From Acidaminobacter sp. (GTDB lineage: Bacteria; Bacillota_A; Clostridia; Peptostreptococcales; Acidaminobacteraceae), in NCBI GenBank assembly GCA_009881125.1, contig WXFH01000024.1, positions 1 through 64,000 on the forward strand: a stretch of 64,000 nt of DNA, in the 5' to 3' direction. Below, piece by piece: positions 52,386-60,491 of the stretch; within the stretch, counting starts at the first letter, position 1, and each line of letters opens with the position of its first letter. A model generated the notes under the pieces. It made no database searches and was not told the origin of the DNA. It saw nothing but the letters and a program-made list of their open reading frames with translations. The translations under genes and the position numbers were made by a program.

Positions 52386-53594
52386 ATGACTTACAATTTC
52401 GATGAAATCATTGACCGAAGAAACACCAATGCCTTGAACACGGACGGTTTCCGAGATTACATCTTCAAAGCCCCGCCATCAATGAAATTTCCATATAAAG
52501 ATGAAGAATTCATCAGAATGTGGGTTGCGGACATGGAATTCGCGACACCGCCGGAAATCATCAAGGCTATGCAGGCGCGCCTTGAGCGAAGAATTTTTGG
52601 TTATACCATGATTTTTGACCCTGCCTATGGCGAGGCATTTTTGAACTGGACAGTCCGCCGTTACGGCTGGCATTTTGATCCGGCGACGCTCGTGACTTCA
52701 AACGGAATCATCCCGGCACTCTACGAGCTGGTGGAGTATCTGTGTGAACCGGAGGATAAAATTATAATTTTCACGCCGTCCTATGCCTACTTCAAGCATG
52801 CGGCGGATTACAACCAGATTGAGCTGGTTACCTCAGACCTGATCAATGAGGAAGGTCGATACACCATGGATTTTGACAGCTTTGAGCGCCTTGCCAAAGA
52901 CGAAAAAGTGAAGCTGTGCATTTTCTGTAACCCTCATAATCCCACCGGTCGAGTGTGGACACCTGAAGAGCTAAAGCGGTTTGGTGAGATTTGCCTGGAG
53001 AATGACATTTGGATCATTTCAGATGAAATCCACTGTGACCTGCTGCGCCGGGAGTTCAAGCATACGCCTCTAGCCAAATTGTTTCCTGACTCTGACCGGA
53101 TCATTACCTGCATGGCGCCGAGCAAAACCTTCAACATGGCCGGCCTGATGATTTCGAACATCATCATTCCAAATGATGGACTGCGCAAGGTCTGGAAGCA
53201 GCGCCATTACAGCTTTGAGAACCCGCTAAGCATTGTAGCCGCACAGGCGGCGTACACGTCAGGCCATGAATGGCTGGATCAGCTTTTAACCTATTTGGAC
53301 GGCAATTTTGAATATACTCGTGATTTTCTCAGCGAACATCTCCCCAAAACGGTTTTCAAAATTTCTGAAGCCACTTACTTGGCATGGGTGGATATTTCTG
53401 CTTATCTCCCTGTGGAAGAGGACTATTGCCTGTTTTTCGCCAACAATGCAGGGGTTCTCTTAGAGGGGGGCAATCTATTTGTTTCTAATTCCGATGGTTA
53501 CATCCGCCTCAACCTCGCCTGCCCAAGAGCAGTACTTGCCGAAGGCTTGTCCCGAATCGAGAAAGCGCTTACATTTGGTCAAATTGGTGACTGA
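52386..53594 (+). CDS. patB: MalY/PatB-type aminotransferase (cystathionine beta-lyase-like)
   Basis: A fold-type I PLP enzyme of 402 residues. FNEIIDRRNTNALNTD-like start (FDEIIDRRNT), MWVADMEFATPPEI, IIFTPSYAYFKHAADYN, FCNPHNPTGRVWTPEEL, and CMAPSKTFNMAGL holding the PLP lysine are MalY/PatB hallmarks. These proteins cleave C-S bonds of cystathionine or cysteine conjugates. ATG 52386 follows ACAGGAGGCG. Base composition returns to the GC-richer type here. With the SAM-controlled homocysteine genes further right it could touch sulfur metabolism, but it is a separate transcript. Confidence 0.88.
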   Translation: MTYNFDEIIDRRNTNALNTDGFRDYIFKAPPSMKFPYKDEEFIRMWVADMEFATPPEIIKAMQARLERRIFGYTMIFDPAYGEAFLNWTVRRYGWHFDPATLVTSNGIIPALYELVEYLCEPEDKIIIFTPSYAYFKHAADYNQIELVTSDLINEEGRYTMDFDSFERLAKDEKVKLCIFCNPHNPTGRVWTPEELKRFGEICLENDIWIISDEIHCDLLRREFKHTPLAKLFPDSDRIITCMAPSKTFNMAGLMISNIIIPNDGLRKVWKQRHYSFENPLSIVAAQAAYTSGHEWLDQLLTYLDGNFEYTRDFLSEHLPKTVFKISEATYLAWVDISAYLPVEEDYCLFFANNAGVLLEGGNLFVSNSDGYIRLNLACPRAVLAEGLSRIEKALTFGQIGD

Positions 53595-53691
53595 TAAATA
53601 GTGTTTTTTGACTCTCTTTTGGGTAAAATAGCTATGTAGGGCGAATCAAGCAACAGCGAAATTGACCTAAATCTCCCAAGGAGGCTTTAAA

Positions 53692-54114
53692 ATGTCAGTT
53701 GGTGTTTACGTTAACTTTGACGGTAATTGTCAGGAAGCAGTGGAATACTACGCAGCTGTATTTGAAACCGAACCTCCCGTCTACATGACTTTTGGCATGG
53801 GACCGGAAGATCCGTCCTATCCAATGCCGGAAGAGGCGAAATCCCGCATTATGCACACCAATTTAATGATTGAGGGCACTCTGATCATGTTTTCAGATAC
53901 CTTCCCGGGGATGCCATTTACTGTCGGAAACAACATGAGCCTGATTCTTCAATGCGACAGCAAAGAACGCATCACGAAGTATTTTGAGAAGATGAGTGAT
54001 GAGGGCAGCGTCGACATGCCGCTGCAGAAGACTTTCTGGAGTGAACTCTACGGCAGCGTTGTGGATAAATATGGCATAGGCTGGCAGTTCAGCTATGACG
54101 AGAACGCGAAATAA
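53692..54114 (+). CDS. VOC-superfamily protein (PhnB-like)
   Basis: A 140-residue glyoxalase/bleomycin-resistance-fold protein of the PhnB (DUF1338-unrelated) subgroup. VYVNFDGNCQEAVEYYAAVFE, then MHTNLMIEGTLIMFSDTFPG and FWSELYGSVVDKYGIGWQFSY are the standard paired beta-alpha-beta motifs. Usually described as of unknown function; some bind metal. AAGGAGGC precedes the ATG. A terminator with CCCCGC-TGCG-GCGGGG lies 10 bases after the stop. Confidence 0.85.
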   Translation: MSVGVYVNFDGNCQEAVEYYAAVFETEPPVYMTFGMGPEDPSYPMPEEAKSRIMHTNLMIEGTLIMFSDTFPGMPFTVGNNMSLILQCDSKERITKYFEKMSDEGSVDMPLQKTFWSELYGSVVDKYGIGWQFSYDENAK

Positions 54115-54124
54115 TTGAGGAAAT

Positions 54125-54147
54125 CCCCGCTGCGGCGGGGATTTTTG
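54125..54147 (+). terminator. Terminator after the VOC protein gene
   Basis: CCCCGC-TGCG-GCGGGG followed by ATTTTTG, 10 bases past the stop codon. Confidence 0.92.
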
Positions 54148-54210
54148 TTTTGGATGAGGGTATAGCTGAAGTGGTGGTCGATTGACGCCTGTCCTTCACA
54201 CCGCCTTCCA

Positions 54211-54219
54211 TGTTATAAT
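54211..54219 (+). promoter_or_regulatory. Extended -10 promoter of the DUF2284 gene
   Basis: TGTTATAAT (54211-54219) is an exact TGnTATAAT extended -10. No good -35 is placed upstream, as is usual for this class. Confidence 0.55.
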
Positions 54220-54255
54220 GGAAACCAAAGCCATAACTGAAAGGAAGTTGTCACC

Positions 54256-54792
54256 TTGTTTAAAGCGAAGATCATAGAACAGGCCATAAACCTTGGGGCA
54301 CGTGATGCCCGGGTCATTCGCGTGGATGCCGTTAAAACCGCTGCCTGGGTTGCGCTTAAGTGCCGCTATGGGTGTGACCATTATGGCAAAAGTTTGTGCT
54401 GCCCGCCTCACACGCCAACCTATAAAGAGACGAGGGAAGTCCTTAAAGACTATTCGTACGCCGTGCTGATCCAGAGCCAGACACTTGAGGATACCACGGA
54501 CCTGGCCCTCAATCTGGAGCGGGCGCTCTTCAAGCTGGGCTATCATAAGGCCTTAGGTTTTGGCGCCGGCAAGTGCCTGCTTTGCAGCGACTGCACCATG
54601 GCGCTCTGCACGCGACCCTTCGAGGCGAGGCCTTCCATGGAAGCCTGCGGCATGGACGTGATGGCTACTGTCAAAGCCAGCGGCATACCTATAAGAAGTG
54701 TGGCCGATGGTCACGTGGCTCTCGGTCCCGAATCTCCCAACAGCCCGGAAGACACAGCCTGCTGCGGCTACGGCCTGGTGTTGATCGATTAA
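54256..54792 (+). CDS. DUF2284 metal-binding protein
   Basis: A 178-residue cysteine-rich protein. Cysteines occur in KCRYGCDHYGKSLCCPP, then KCLLCSDCTMALCTRP, EACGMD and ACCGYG, a pattern typical of DUF2284 and suggesting Fe-S or other metal ligation. TTG 54256 is the start, with AAGGAAG upstream. In anaerobes the family sits beside corrinoid and metal genes, but its role is unknown. A GACCATCGGC copy (inverted) at 54703 encodes part of VADGHVA. The next gene, a permease, begins 41 bases on. Confidence 0.8.
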   Translation: MFKAKIIEQAINLGARDARVIRVDAVKTAAWVALKCRYGCDHYGKSLCCPPHTPTYKETREVLKDYSYAVLIQSQTLEDTTDLALNLERALFKLGYHKALGFGAGKCLLCSDCTMALCTRPFEARPSMEACGMDVMATVKASGIPIRSVADGHVALGPESPNSPEDTACCGYGLVLID

Positions 54793-54833
54793 GTAGAAAC
54801 TGACAAAACGAATAATTTTGGAGGATCTAAAAT

Positions 54834-55748
54834 TTGAAAAACCTGAAATATTGGATCATGCTGATCCTGGCCAGCTTTTTCTGGGCTGGAAATTACACTT
54901 TGGGAAAAGCTGTGGTCACCCAGGTAACCCCGCTTCAACTGACTTTTGTGAGATGGCTTTTTGCCTCGATTTTTATGTTAATCATTGCGACAATTATCGA
55001 AAAACCAAACTGGAAGCAGGTCTTCAAATCCTGGCCAATCCTGCTGTTCCTGGGCTTCAACGGCCTAATTGGCTATAACATGGCACTGTATACAGCCCTT
55101 AAATACACCACGCCAGTAAATGCGTCTTTGGTAAGTGCGTTGAATCCTGCCTTAATGGTTGCGGTATCTGCAGTCGTGCTTCATGAGAGGCTCTCAAAAC
55201 TGCAAAAGCTGGGTATTGTTTTCTCGCTCTCAGGGGTTATGGTCATTTTAACCCAAGGGAATCTGGCGAGACTTGTCAGTCTTGACTTTAACCGCGGCGA
55301 TTTGCTGATGCTGATTGCCATAGCGGTATGGACGGTATATTCCATTGTCGGAAAGCGGCTCAAAACTATTAAGCCCATCACAGCCAGTGCTGCTGCAGCT
55401 GTTCTGTCCACCCTTGTCATGCTGCCGGTGGTTGTCTATCAAACTAAGGCGCCCATTGCTTTAAACACCTCTGGAATACTGAGTGTGGTTTATATTGTCC
55501 TCTTTCCATCGGTAGGGTCTCTTATGTTTTGGAACCTGTCCGTACGACAAATTGGCGCGGCCACGGCAGGGGTCACCCTGAACCTGATCCCTGTGTTTAC
55601 TTCCCTGTTCAGTATACTGATGGGGGAGTCCATCACTTTGCCTCAAATCATTGGAGGACTCATGGTTTTCGCAGGTGTCTACACGACCAGCGGACTTTTG
55701 GAAAATCAGATTGCAAAAAGAAAGAAAAAGCGTGGTGAAGCGGTATGA
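54834..55748 (+). CDS. EamA-family (DMT) transporter
   Basis: A ten-helix drug/metabolite transporter of 304 residues with two EamA repeats. Early FFWAGNYTLGKAVVTQVTPLQLTFVRW and the second repeat GDLLMLIAIAVWTVYSIVGKR are characteristic. TTG 54834 with GGAGGATC upstream is the start. It overlaps the following metallo-hydrolase gene by four bases (ATGA). Substrate is unknown; family members export amino acids, nucleosides or metabolites. Confidence 0.85.
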   Translation: MKNLKYWIMLILASFFWAGNYTLGKAVVTQVTPLQLTFVRWLFASIFMLIIATIIEKPNWKQVFKSWPILLFLGFNGLIGYNMALYTALKYTTPVNASLVSALNPALMVAVSAVVLHERLSKLQKLGIVFSLSGVMVILTQGNLARLVSLDFNRGDLLMLIAIAVWTVYSIVGKRLKTIKPITASAAAAVLSTLVMLPVVVYQTKAPIALNTSGILSVVYIVLFPSVGSLMFWNLSVRQIGAATAGVTLNLIPVFTSLFSILMGESITLPQIIGGLMVFAGVYTTSGLLENQIAKRKKKRGEAV

Positions 55749-56569
55749 CGGAAAATTCATTGACTTATATAGCCAACGCGGGTGTGATGCTCAAGCTGGA
55801 CGGCAAGAAGATCCTGATCGATCCGCTGACGACGCCTGGCAATGTCCTATATTTGGACACCGAGCAGGCTGCGCGTGTGGCGCTGCTTACCAACGCTGCA
55901 CCTTATGATCATGTGGATGTGGTGCTTGTGACCCATCACCACAGGGATCATTTTCACGCAGAAGGGATTCTGGCCTTGTTGGAGGCACAGCCAGGGGCGC
56001 ATCTGGTGTCCAGTCCTGAGGTGATTCGGCGGCTGAAGGCCGCCTCTGTGTCGACTTTATCCGGGGAGGCCTTTGAGTCGGGCTCAAGCACAGTCCCGGG
56101 GAGCGACCGATGGACAGCGGTTGAACTAGAGCTTTACGAGCACACGGAATTGACCTGCAATGGCGTGACACTCCAAATCTTCAGGACGCTGCATGACGGC
56201 GAGGATTACGCTGATGTGACGAACCTGATGTTTGTCATAAAGTCGCCCTCCATGGTCGTGGCGCAGCTTGGCGACAGTGCGCCGGCGGACATAAATTTTG
56301 AAGGGATCCTTTCGAAAATTGGTTCACCGCTGGATGTGGTCATAGCCAACTTCCCCTACATTGCGATTCCCGCCGCGCGAAAGCTTGTGGAGCGCTGCTT
56401 GACACCTGCGTCCCTGGCGGTGCTCCATTTTCCGGATCCCACCGGGGAAGCTGCGAGATGGACTGAGGTAGCGAAAAAGAGTTTCGCCCGAGTCAAAGAA
56501 ATTTATCTGCCCACGGTGTTGCTCGAGACCCTTGGAGAGACAGTATTTTTGCCGATGGTTGCGGATTAA
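55745..56569 (+). CDS. MBL-fold metal-dependent hydrolase (UlaG/YfiQ-like)
   Basis: A 274-residue beta-lactamase-fold hydrolase. VLVTHHHRDHFHAEGI is the HxHxDH di-metal motif, and VVAQLGDSAPADI provides a later ligand. The N-terminus SLTYIANAGVMLKLDGKKILIDP resembles UlaG-like proteins. The start overlaps the EamA stop. The C-terminus carries a near-copy of the GACCATCGGC motif (56551). Substrate unknown. It is followed by two inverted repeats acting as terminators. Confidence 0.8.
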   Translation: MTENSLTYIANAGVMLKLDGKKILIDPLTTPGNVLYLDTEQAARVALLTNAAPYDHVDVVLVTHHHRDHFHAEGILALLEAQPGAHLVSSPEVIRRLKAASVSTLSGEAFESGSSTVPGSDRWTAVELELYEHTELTCNGVTLQIFRTLHDGEDYADVTNLMFVIKSPSMVVAQLGDSAPADINFEGILSKIGSPLDVVIANFPYIAIPAARKLVERCLTPASLAVLHFPDPTGEAARWTEVAKKSFARVKEIYLPTVLLETLGETVFLPMVAD

Positions 56570-56574
56570 GGAAA

Positions 56575-56659
56575 GAAACTCGGTGTCAGCGGCTTTGGCC
56601 TATCGACCCCGAGTTTCTTCATCAAAAAAAGAAGCCACTTGAGGACCTCAAGTGGCTTC
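56575..56659. terminator. Tandem terminator hairpins between convergent genes
   Basis: First: GAAACTCGG / CCGAGTTTC (56575-56583, 56609-56617), enclosing TGTCAGCGGCTTTGGCCTAT, of the long GGTGTCAGCGGC repeat family. Second: GAAGCCACTTGAGG-A-CCTCAAGTGGCTTC (56631-56659), followed by TTTTCC. Both may serve the convergent metallo-hydrolase and UPF0280 genes. Confidence 0.75.
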
Positions 56660-56669
56660 TTTTCCTTTT

Positions 56670-57446
56670 TCACTTCTTCACCGGCTTAAGATCCAGCTCA
56701 CCCCACATACCCAAATGCGCGTCCAGGATCACTAAAACGCCTTTGACACCGGGGATGGCCGCGGCGAATTTCACTGCGGCGTCAATATCCTCGGGGGTGT
56801 TGACCCGGTTGGCGGTGGCGGTGGCGACGGCATCGGCTAAAGCGGTGTTTTGAGAGAGGATGACCGCGGCGTGCGCCCGTCCAAAGCTGAGGGAATGTCC
56901 AAAGCGGCCGGAGGAGGTGCAGATGCCAAGTGGGGTCTCCTCGGGTTTGATGTGGAGGGACAGACGGCCTGAGAGGGGAGAATCTCCGGCATAAATCAGG
57001 ACGCGGCGTGAGGTAGACAGATCCAGGTAGAGATCGCCGCCATTTTCTACGATAACGTCCGTATTCCGCTGGCGCAGAGAAGAACCAACGACCTCGGCCA
57101 CAGCGCCGGCGACGGCGGCCATGGGTCCCACTCCGGCGAGTTGAGCGGCCTGCTTCATCTTCCGAATCATAGGCGGATCCACAGTCCGAGGTACGAGGGG
57201 GGCCAGACTTTCCAGAAACTCAGGCTCTGACTCAATCTGTGAAACCAGAATGCTTCGGCACTCTGCCAGCACGTCCTCGACACCGTTGATCTCTGACGAC
57301 ACATAGAGGTCAAGGTCAGATTCCCCCTGGGTGACATTGAAGCGCCTGAGGGGATGCTGTTGCTGGCCGCTGGTCCAGTCCCTGTAGAAGCGGGGCTCGT
57401 AGGGAGGTTGGGTGATGTGACCATCGGCAGGGCCTTGGTTTTTCAT
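56670..57446 (-). CDS. UPF0280 family protein (homocysteine-synthesis accessory)
   Basis: A 258-residue protein of the UPF0280/COG2122 family, distantly related to the ApbE flavin-transferase fold. GVGPMAAVAGAVAEVVG and ENGGDLYLDLSTSRRVLIYAGDSP are signature stretches. In anaerobes it is genetically linked with DUF39 and NIL-ferredoxin genes for homocysteine formation. It follows the NIL-ferredoxin gene after three bases. The start region (MKNQGPADGHITQPP) contains a GACCATCGGC copy. Biochemical role is not established. Confidence 0.85.
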   Translation of the reverse strand: MKNQGPADGHITQPPYEPRFYRDWTSGQQQHPLRRFNVTQGESDLDLYVSSEINGVEDVLAECRSILVSQIESEPEFLESLAPLVPRTVDPPMIRKMKQAAQLAGVGPMAAVAGAVAEVVGSSLRQRNTDVIVENGGDLYLDLSTSRRVLIYAGDSPLSGRLSLHIKPEETPLGICTSSGRFGHSLSFGRAHAAVILSQNTALADAVATATANRVNTPEDIDAAVKFAAAIPGVKGVLVILDAHLGMWGELDLKPVKK

Positions 57447-57449
57447 TTT

Positions 57450-57869
57450 TTAGAGCACCGGCTCCGGCACCAGGCCTGAAATGGCGCGGGACGGGCAGAC
57501 CGGGATGCAGTGGTTGCAGCCCACGCATTTGGCCGGATCGAAATTGAGCTTCCAGTCCGGCGCGGCAATAGTTAGCGCCTTGATGCCGCAGACGGAGGTG
57601 CACAGGCCGCAGTCCGTGCAGCGGTTCTCGTCAATGGTGATCACAGACGGGATCAGGTCCACGTTGAGGCCCAGATTCTGGAGATACTCAATGGCTTCCG
57701 AAATGGATTTGGACGGGCCTTCAATGTCGTAGAGGAGGGAGCCCATGAGGTTGAAATCTATGTTGGCCTTCAGGATGTTAAGCTTCAGGTCAAAGCGCTT
57801 GATGAGTTCGTAGGTCACCGGCGTGTTGGTGAGCGTGGCAGGGAATGTCATGTACATTTTCGTTTTCAT
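57450..57869 (-). CDS. NIL-domain, two-[4Fe-4S] ferredoxin
   Basis: 139 residues: an N-terminal NIL (ligand-binding, ferredoxin-like fold) domain at about 1-75 and two ferredoxin motifs, CTDCGLCTSVCGIKALTI and CVGCNHCIPVCPSRAI. It starts on the last base of the DUF39 stop codon. In methanogens and other anaerobes this protein pairs with DUF39 to insert sulfur into an aspartate-semialdehyde-derived intermediate, giving homocysteine. Electron or sulfide delivery is the likely role. Part of the SAM-riboswitch transcript. Confidence 0.9.
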   Translation of the reverse strand: MKTKMYMTFPATLTNTPVTYELIKRFDLKLNILKANIDFNLMGSLLYDIEGPSKSISEAIEYLQNLGLNVDLIPSVITIDENRCTDCGLCTSVCGIKALTIAAPDWKLNFDPAKCVGCNHCIPVCPSRAISGLVPEPVL

Positions 57870-59047
57870 TACTCCAGCACCTCCGCGTTGGCCATTTTTT
57901 TGACGCCCTGATTTTGGGTGAAGAGTTTTACCGGCGCCTGCAGCTCAAAGCTGCCGCTCTTTATTTTTTCTTTTAATATGTCAGCGATTTCACGGGCCTT
58001 GCGCATGCTGGTGGTCGGGGAGGTCTTGACCATTTTGCCATTGATTTCAATTTGTCCGCTTTGGAGCTCCGCGTAGTTGACTTTTCTTACTGTTGGTCTT
58101 GACAGGTGCGGCACGGAATAATCGATCAGGTTCGTTTCGATGTCCTCATTGCGCACCGCGCAGAAGCGCAGCATCTCCCGGTCGAGGAGGGGAATAGGAA
58201 TGCCTATGCCCACGTTGAGGGAGGTGCCGTAGGCCTTGAAGACCGCGGGGCTGATGTACCTGGTGTCCATTTCTTTCAGGTCGCCAATGACCGCCAGCGT
58301 CGCGCCGGTGCCAATGGGGGTGCCGTTTGCGTTTCGTGTCGGAGCGGTGTTGCACTGGGTGCCGTTCCAGGACACGTAGCCGACCGCCCCGCCAACGAGA
58401 ATCCTGGTCCCCATGCCGATGGTCCTGAGCTCCGGATCATTCAGCAGCGGGCTCAGGGCGCCTGAGGTCGCGTAGGTGACGTTGCCGTAGTTTGGAAGCA
58501 AGGTGCCCATGTAGGTGTAAACCGCTTTGCCGGAGCCGTTGGTGGCAGCGGCGTAGTTCTGGTAAGCGTTTCTAGGATTGAACAGATAGGCTTCATTTAG
58601 GTCTTCCAGTTTGACGGTGGCTTTAACTTTTTTGCCGGGGTAGCAGTCTGTCCCTTTGCTGGTGGCTTCGAGGACGACTTCTTTACCGTCAATTAGGTCA
58701 CAGATGACGTGGGCGCCGCCGTATTCATAGCCCTGGTCCTCGGATTCAGCGGTGGCGCCTATGTATGTATCCACAGCGGCCAGTCCGCCGTAGGCCTCGA
58801 CCTTGTTGAGGGTCAGCTTTTCAAGGCGCGTTGGAGGATCGGAGTGCCCAAAGTTCAGGAAAGCGCCGGAGGAGCACATTGGTCCAAAGGTCGCGGTGGT
58901 GACCACGTCTACGGCCTCGAAGACCGCTTCTTCGCCGTCTCGGTCGATCATTTCCAGGATTTCTTCTGCCGTGCAGACGACAACTGTGCCGTTTCTGATT
59001 TTTTCATTGATCTCATCAAAGGTGCGTTTTTCTCTCTTGTCGCTCAA
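57869..59047 (-). CDS. Homocysteine biosynthesis protein (DUF39/COG1900)
   Basis: A 392-residue protein of the COG1900 family, needed in anaerobes for sulfide-dependent homocysteine synthesis from aspartate semialdehyde. RTFDEINEKIRNGTVVVCTA, FGPMCSSGAFLNFGHSDPP, GTRILVGGAVGYVSWNGTQCNTA and DMDTRYISPAVFKAYG-like segments (EMDTRYISPAVF) fit. I choose TTG 59047 (protein begins with SDKREKRTF), seven bases after GGAGGG. A longer ATG frame from 59134 runs through a low-complexity Ile-Glu repeat produced by a DNA hexanucleotide repeat, and is unlikely. It is the first gene after the SAM-I riboswitch. Confidence 0.88.
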   Translation of the reverse strand: MSDKREKRTFDEINEKIRNGTVVVCTAEEILEMIDRDGEEAVFEAVDVVTTATFGPMCSSGAFLNFGHSDPPTRLEKLTLNKVEAYGGLAAVDTYIGATAESEDQGYEYGGAHVICDLIDGKEVVLEATSKGTDCYPGKKVKATVKLEDLNEAYLFNPRNAYQNYAAATNGSGKAVYTYMGTLLPNYGNVTYATSGALSPLLNDPELRTIGMGTRILVGGAVGYVSWNGTQCNTAPTRNANGTPIGTGATLAVIGDLKEMDTRYISPAVFKAYGTSLNVGIGIPIPLLDREMLRFCAVRNEDIETNLIDYSVPHLSRPTVRKVNYAELQSGQIEINGKMVKTSPTTSMRKAREIADILKEKIKSGSFELQAPVKLFTQNQGVKKMANAEVLE

Positions 59048-59071
59048 GGTGTGTCCCTCCGTCTCGGTTTG

Positions 59072-59106
59072 TGTTTCGATTTCGATTTCAATTTCAATTT
59101 CAATTT
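59072..59106. repeat. Hexanucleotide microsatellite before the DUF39 start
   Basis: On the plus strand TTTCGA/TTTCAA six-base units recur about five times (59072-59106), in the leader between the riboswitch terminator and the ribosome-binding site of the DUF39 gene. Slippage would change leader spacing by six bases without affecting the TTG-started reading frame. Confidence 0.75.
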
Positions 59107-59151
59107 GACTTTCTATGATATTGCTATTTCGCAATTGAAGAATCCGGCCAT

Positions 59152-59292
59152 AAAAAAAGCCCCGCCGACGGCAGAGCTTACGTAATCACGCATTCCTCAT
59201 CTTTCGGTTAAACCGCTGGATTTGGCACCACGCCTCAATGGGCAGGTTGCCGGACTTCATAGGGCCAGTTCCCTCCGTCTCTCTGGATAAGC
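59152..59292 (-). promoter_or_regulatory. SAM-I (S-box) riboswitch with terminator
   Basis: On the minus strand the core reads CTTATCCAGAGAGACGGAGG, then GAACTGGCCCTATGAAGTCC, GGCAACC and GGTGCCAAATCC, ending AGATGAGG. All these are SAM-I consensus blocks. P1 pairs CTTATC (59291-59286) with GATGAG (59201-59196). A terminator, GCTCTGCCG-TCGG-CGGGGC followed by TTTTTTT, is at 59178-59152. High SAM should stop transcription of the DUF39, NIL-ferredoxin and UPF0280 genes. Sequence identity to the family is strong. Confidence 0.95.
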
Positions 59293-59332
59293 GTCATCTC
59301 TATTAAGAGGTGACATATATTTAATTGAATTA

Positions 59333-59361
59333 ATTATAGTGATCTGCCGATGGTCTGTCAA
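59333..59361 (-). promoter_or_regulatory. Consensus sigma-A promoter of the SAM riboswitch operon
   Basis: Minus strand: TTGACA (59361-59356), 17-base spacer, TATAAT (59338-59333), a perfect consensus promoter. The spacer begins with GACCATCGGC, so the dispersed 10-mer directly follows the -35 here. Confidence 0.85.
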
Positions 59362-59369
59362 GTGACTTT

Positions 59370-60335
59370 TCATTTGTTGAGCTGCTTTCGCGCTGTTTCT
59401 GAGGTTAAATCTTCGCATCGGCCGCCCCTGAGGACTGCGCTGGCGCCGGGATGGCCAACTATAGCTTCCGCCAGGCGCGCGGTATCCATGGCCTTTGTCA
59501 GGTCGACGCCGGTGTCGATGCCCATTTCGTGCATCATGTGAATGACGTCCTCTGTGGCAATGTTGCCGGAGGCGCCAGGGATGTAAGGACAGCCGCCGAG
59601 CCCGGCAAATGCGCCATCGAAGGTTCTGAAGCCGGCTTGGAGGCCGGCGACAATATTAGCCATGGCCATGCCGCGAGTGTTGTGGAGGTGGAGCACCCAG
59701 CGGACTTCCGGGAAGGTTTCGATCATATGGCTGCCCAGCTCGAAGATAAGTCTTGGATTGGCCATGCCGGTGGCGTCGGAGAGGGAGAGCTCGGTGATGC
59801 CGAGGTTGAGATACTGACGGGTGATCTTTTCGAGCTGTTCGACGGGAATTTTCCCTTCAAAAGCGCAGCCCCAAGCCGAGGACATGGCCCCTGAGACTTC
59901 AATATTGTTCTTAGCCGCGAACTCAACGCAAGTCTCAAAGCCTTTCATCATTTCCAGCGGTGTTTGATTGAAGTTGTTGATGCAGTGGGACTCACTGACA
60001 GAGACTGTCAGCTTGGCTTTGGTCAGCCCGGCAGCGTGAGCCCGTTCCAAGCCTTTTAGATTAGGCACCAGGACGCGGTATTCCACGCCGGGGACTTTGG
60101 TCATACGGGAGGCCAATTCTTCTATGCCGGCCATTTGTGGGACCGCTTTGGGGTGGACAAAGGCGCCCAGCTCGACGATTTTAACACCGGAGTCGACCAC
60201 AGCGTTTAGAAGCTGGAGCTTCTCATCTACGGTGAGGATTTTAGGCTCGTTTTGAAGTCCGTCTCTGAGCCCGACCTCGCAGATCGTGACTTTGTCTGGC
60301 CAGAGCAGGACGGGTTTGATTTGTGGGATTACCAA
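59370..60335 (-). CDS. Hydroxymethylglutaryl-CoA lyase family protein
   Basis: A TIM-barrel lyase of 321 residues. VTICEVGLRDGLQNEP is the HMGL signature, and GLGGCPYIPGASGNIATEDV contains the catalytic Cys and the loop motif of HMG-CoA lyases. Such enzymes cleave HMG-CoA (leucine degradation) or related 3-hydroxy-3-methyl acyl-CoAs. No leucine-degradation genes adjoin. It is a single gene with its own promoter in a duplicated upstream cassette (60378-60488), so the true substrate remains open. Confidence 0.85.
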   Translation of the reverse strand: MVIPQIKPVLLWPDKVTICEVGLRDGLQNEPKILTVDEKLQLLNAVVDSGVKIVELGAFVHPKAVPQMAGIEELASRMTKVPGVEYRVLVPNLKGLERAHAAGLTKAKLTVSVSESHCINNFNQTPLEMMKGFETCVEFAAKNNIEVSGAMSSAWGCAFEGKIPVEQLEKITRQYLNLGITELSLSDATGMANPRLIFELGSHMIETFPEVRWVLHLHNTRGMAMANIVAGLQAGFRTFDGAFAGLGGCPYIPGASGNIATEDVIHMMHEMGIDTGVDLTKAMDTARLAEAIVGHPGASAVLRGGRCEDLTSETARKQLNK

Positions 60336-60377
60336 AGGGGATTCTCCTTTCGAGGCGAATTTGCGAATTGTGTCTGA

Positions 60378-60488
60378 ATTGTAGTGAGTACCTGTTGCTC
60401 AGTTCAATCTTGTACCAGAGCTTGGTGTAAATTTACACCTTAGGGGAAGCGGGTGTCAGCGGCCTTTGGCCTATTGACCTTGGTTTCC
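60378..60488 (-). repeat. Duplicated promoter/operator cassette, copy A
   Basis: About 111 bases aligning without gaps to 61507-61617. In minus orientation it holds TTGAAC (60407-60402), 18-base spacer, TACAAT (60383-60378) as promoter for the HMG-CoA-lyase-like gene. The perfect palindrome GGTGTAAATTTACACC (60424-60439) lies upstream, and the GGTGTCAGCGGCC-TTTGGCCTATTG hairpin repeat (60452) lies at the far end, near the Gfo/Idh stop. Confidence 0.7.
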
Positions 60489-60491
60489 CGA

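Noticed and set aside
59047..59134. Longer DUF39 start with an Ile-Glu repeat N-terminus
   Set aside because: The extension is translated microsatellite. A good ribosome site fits TTG 59047 instead.
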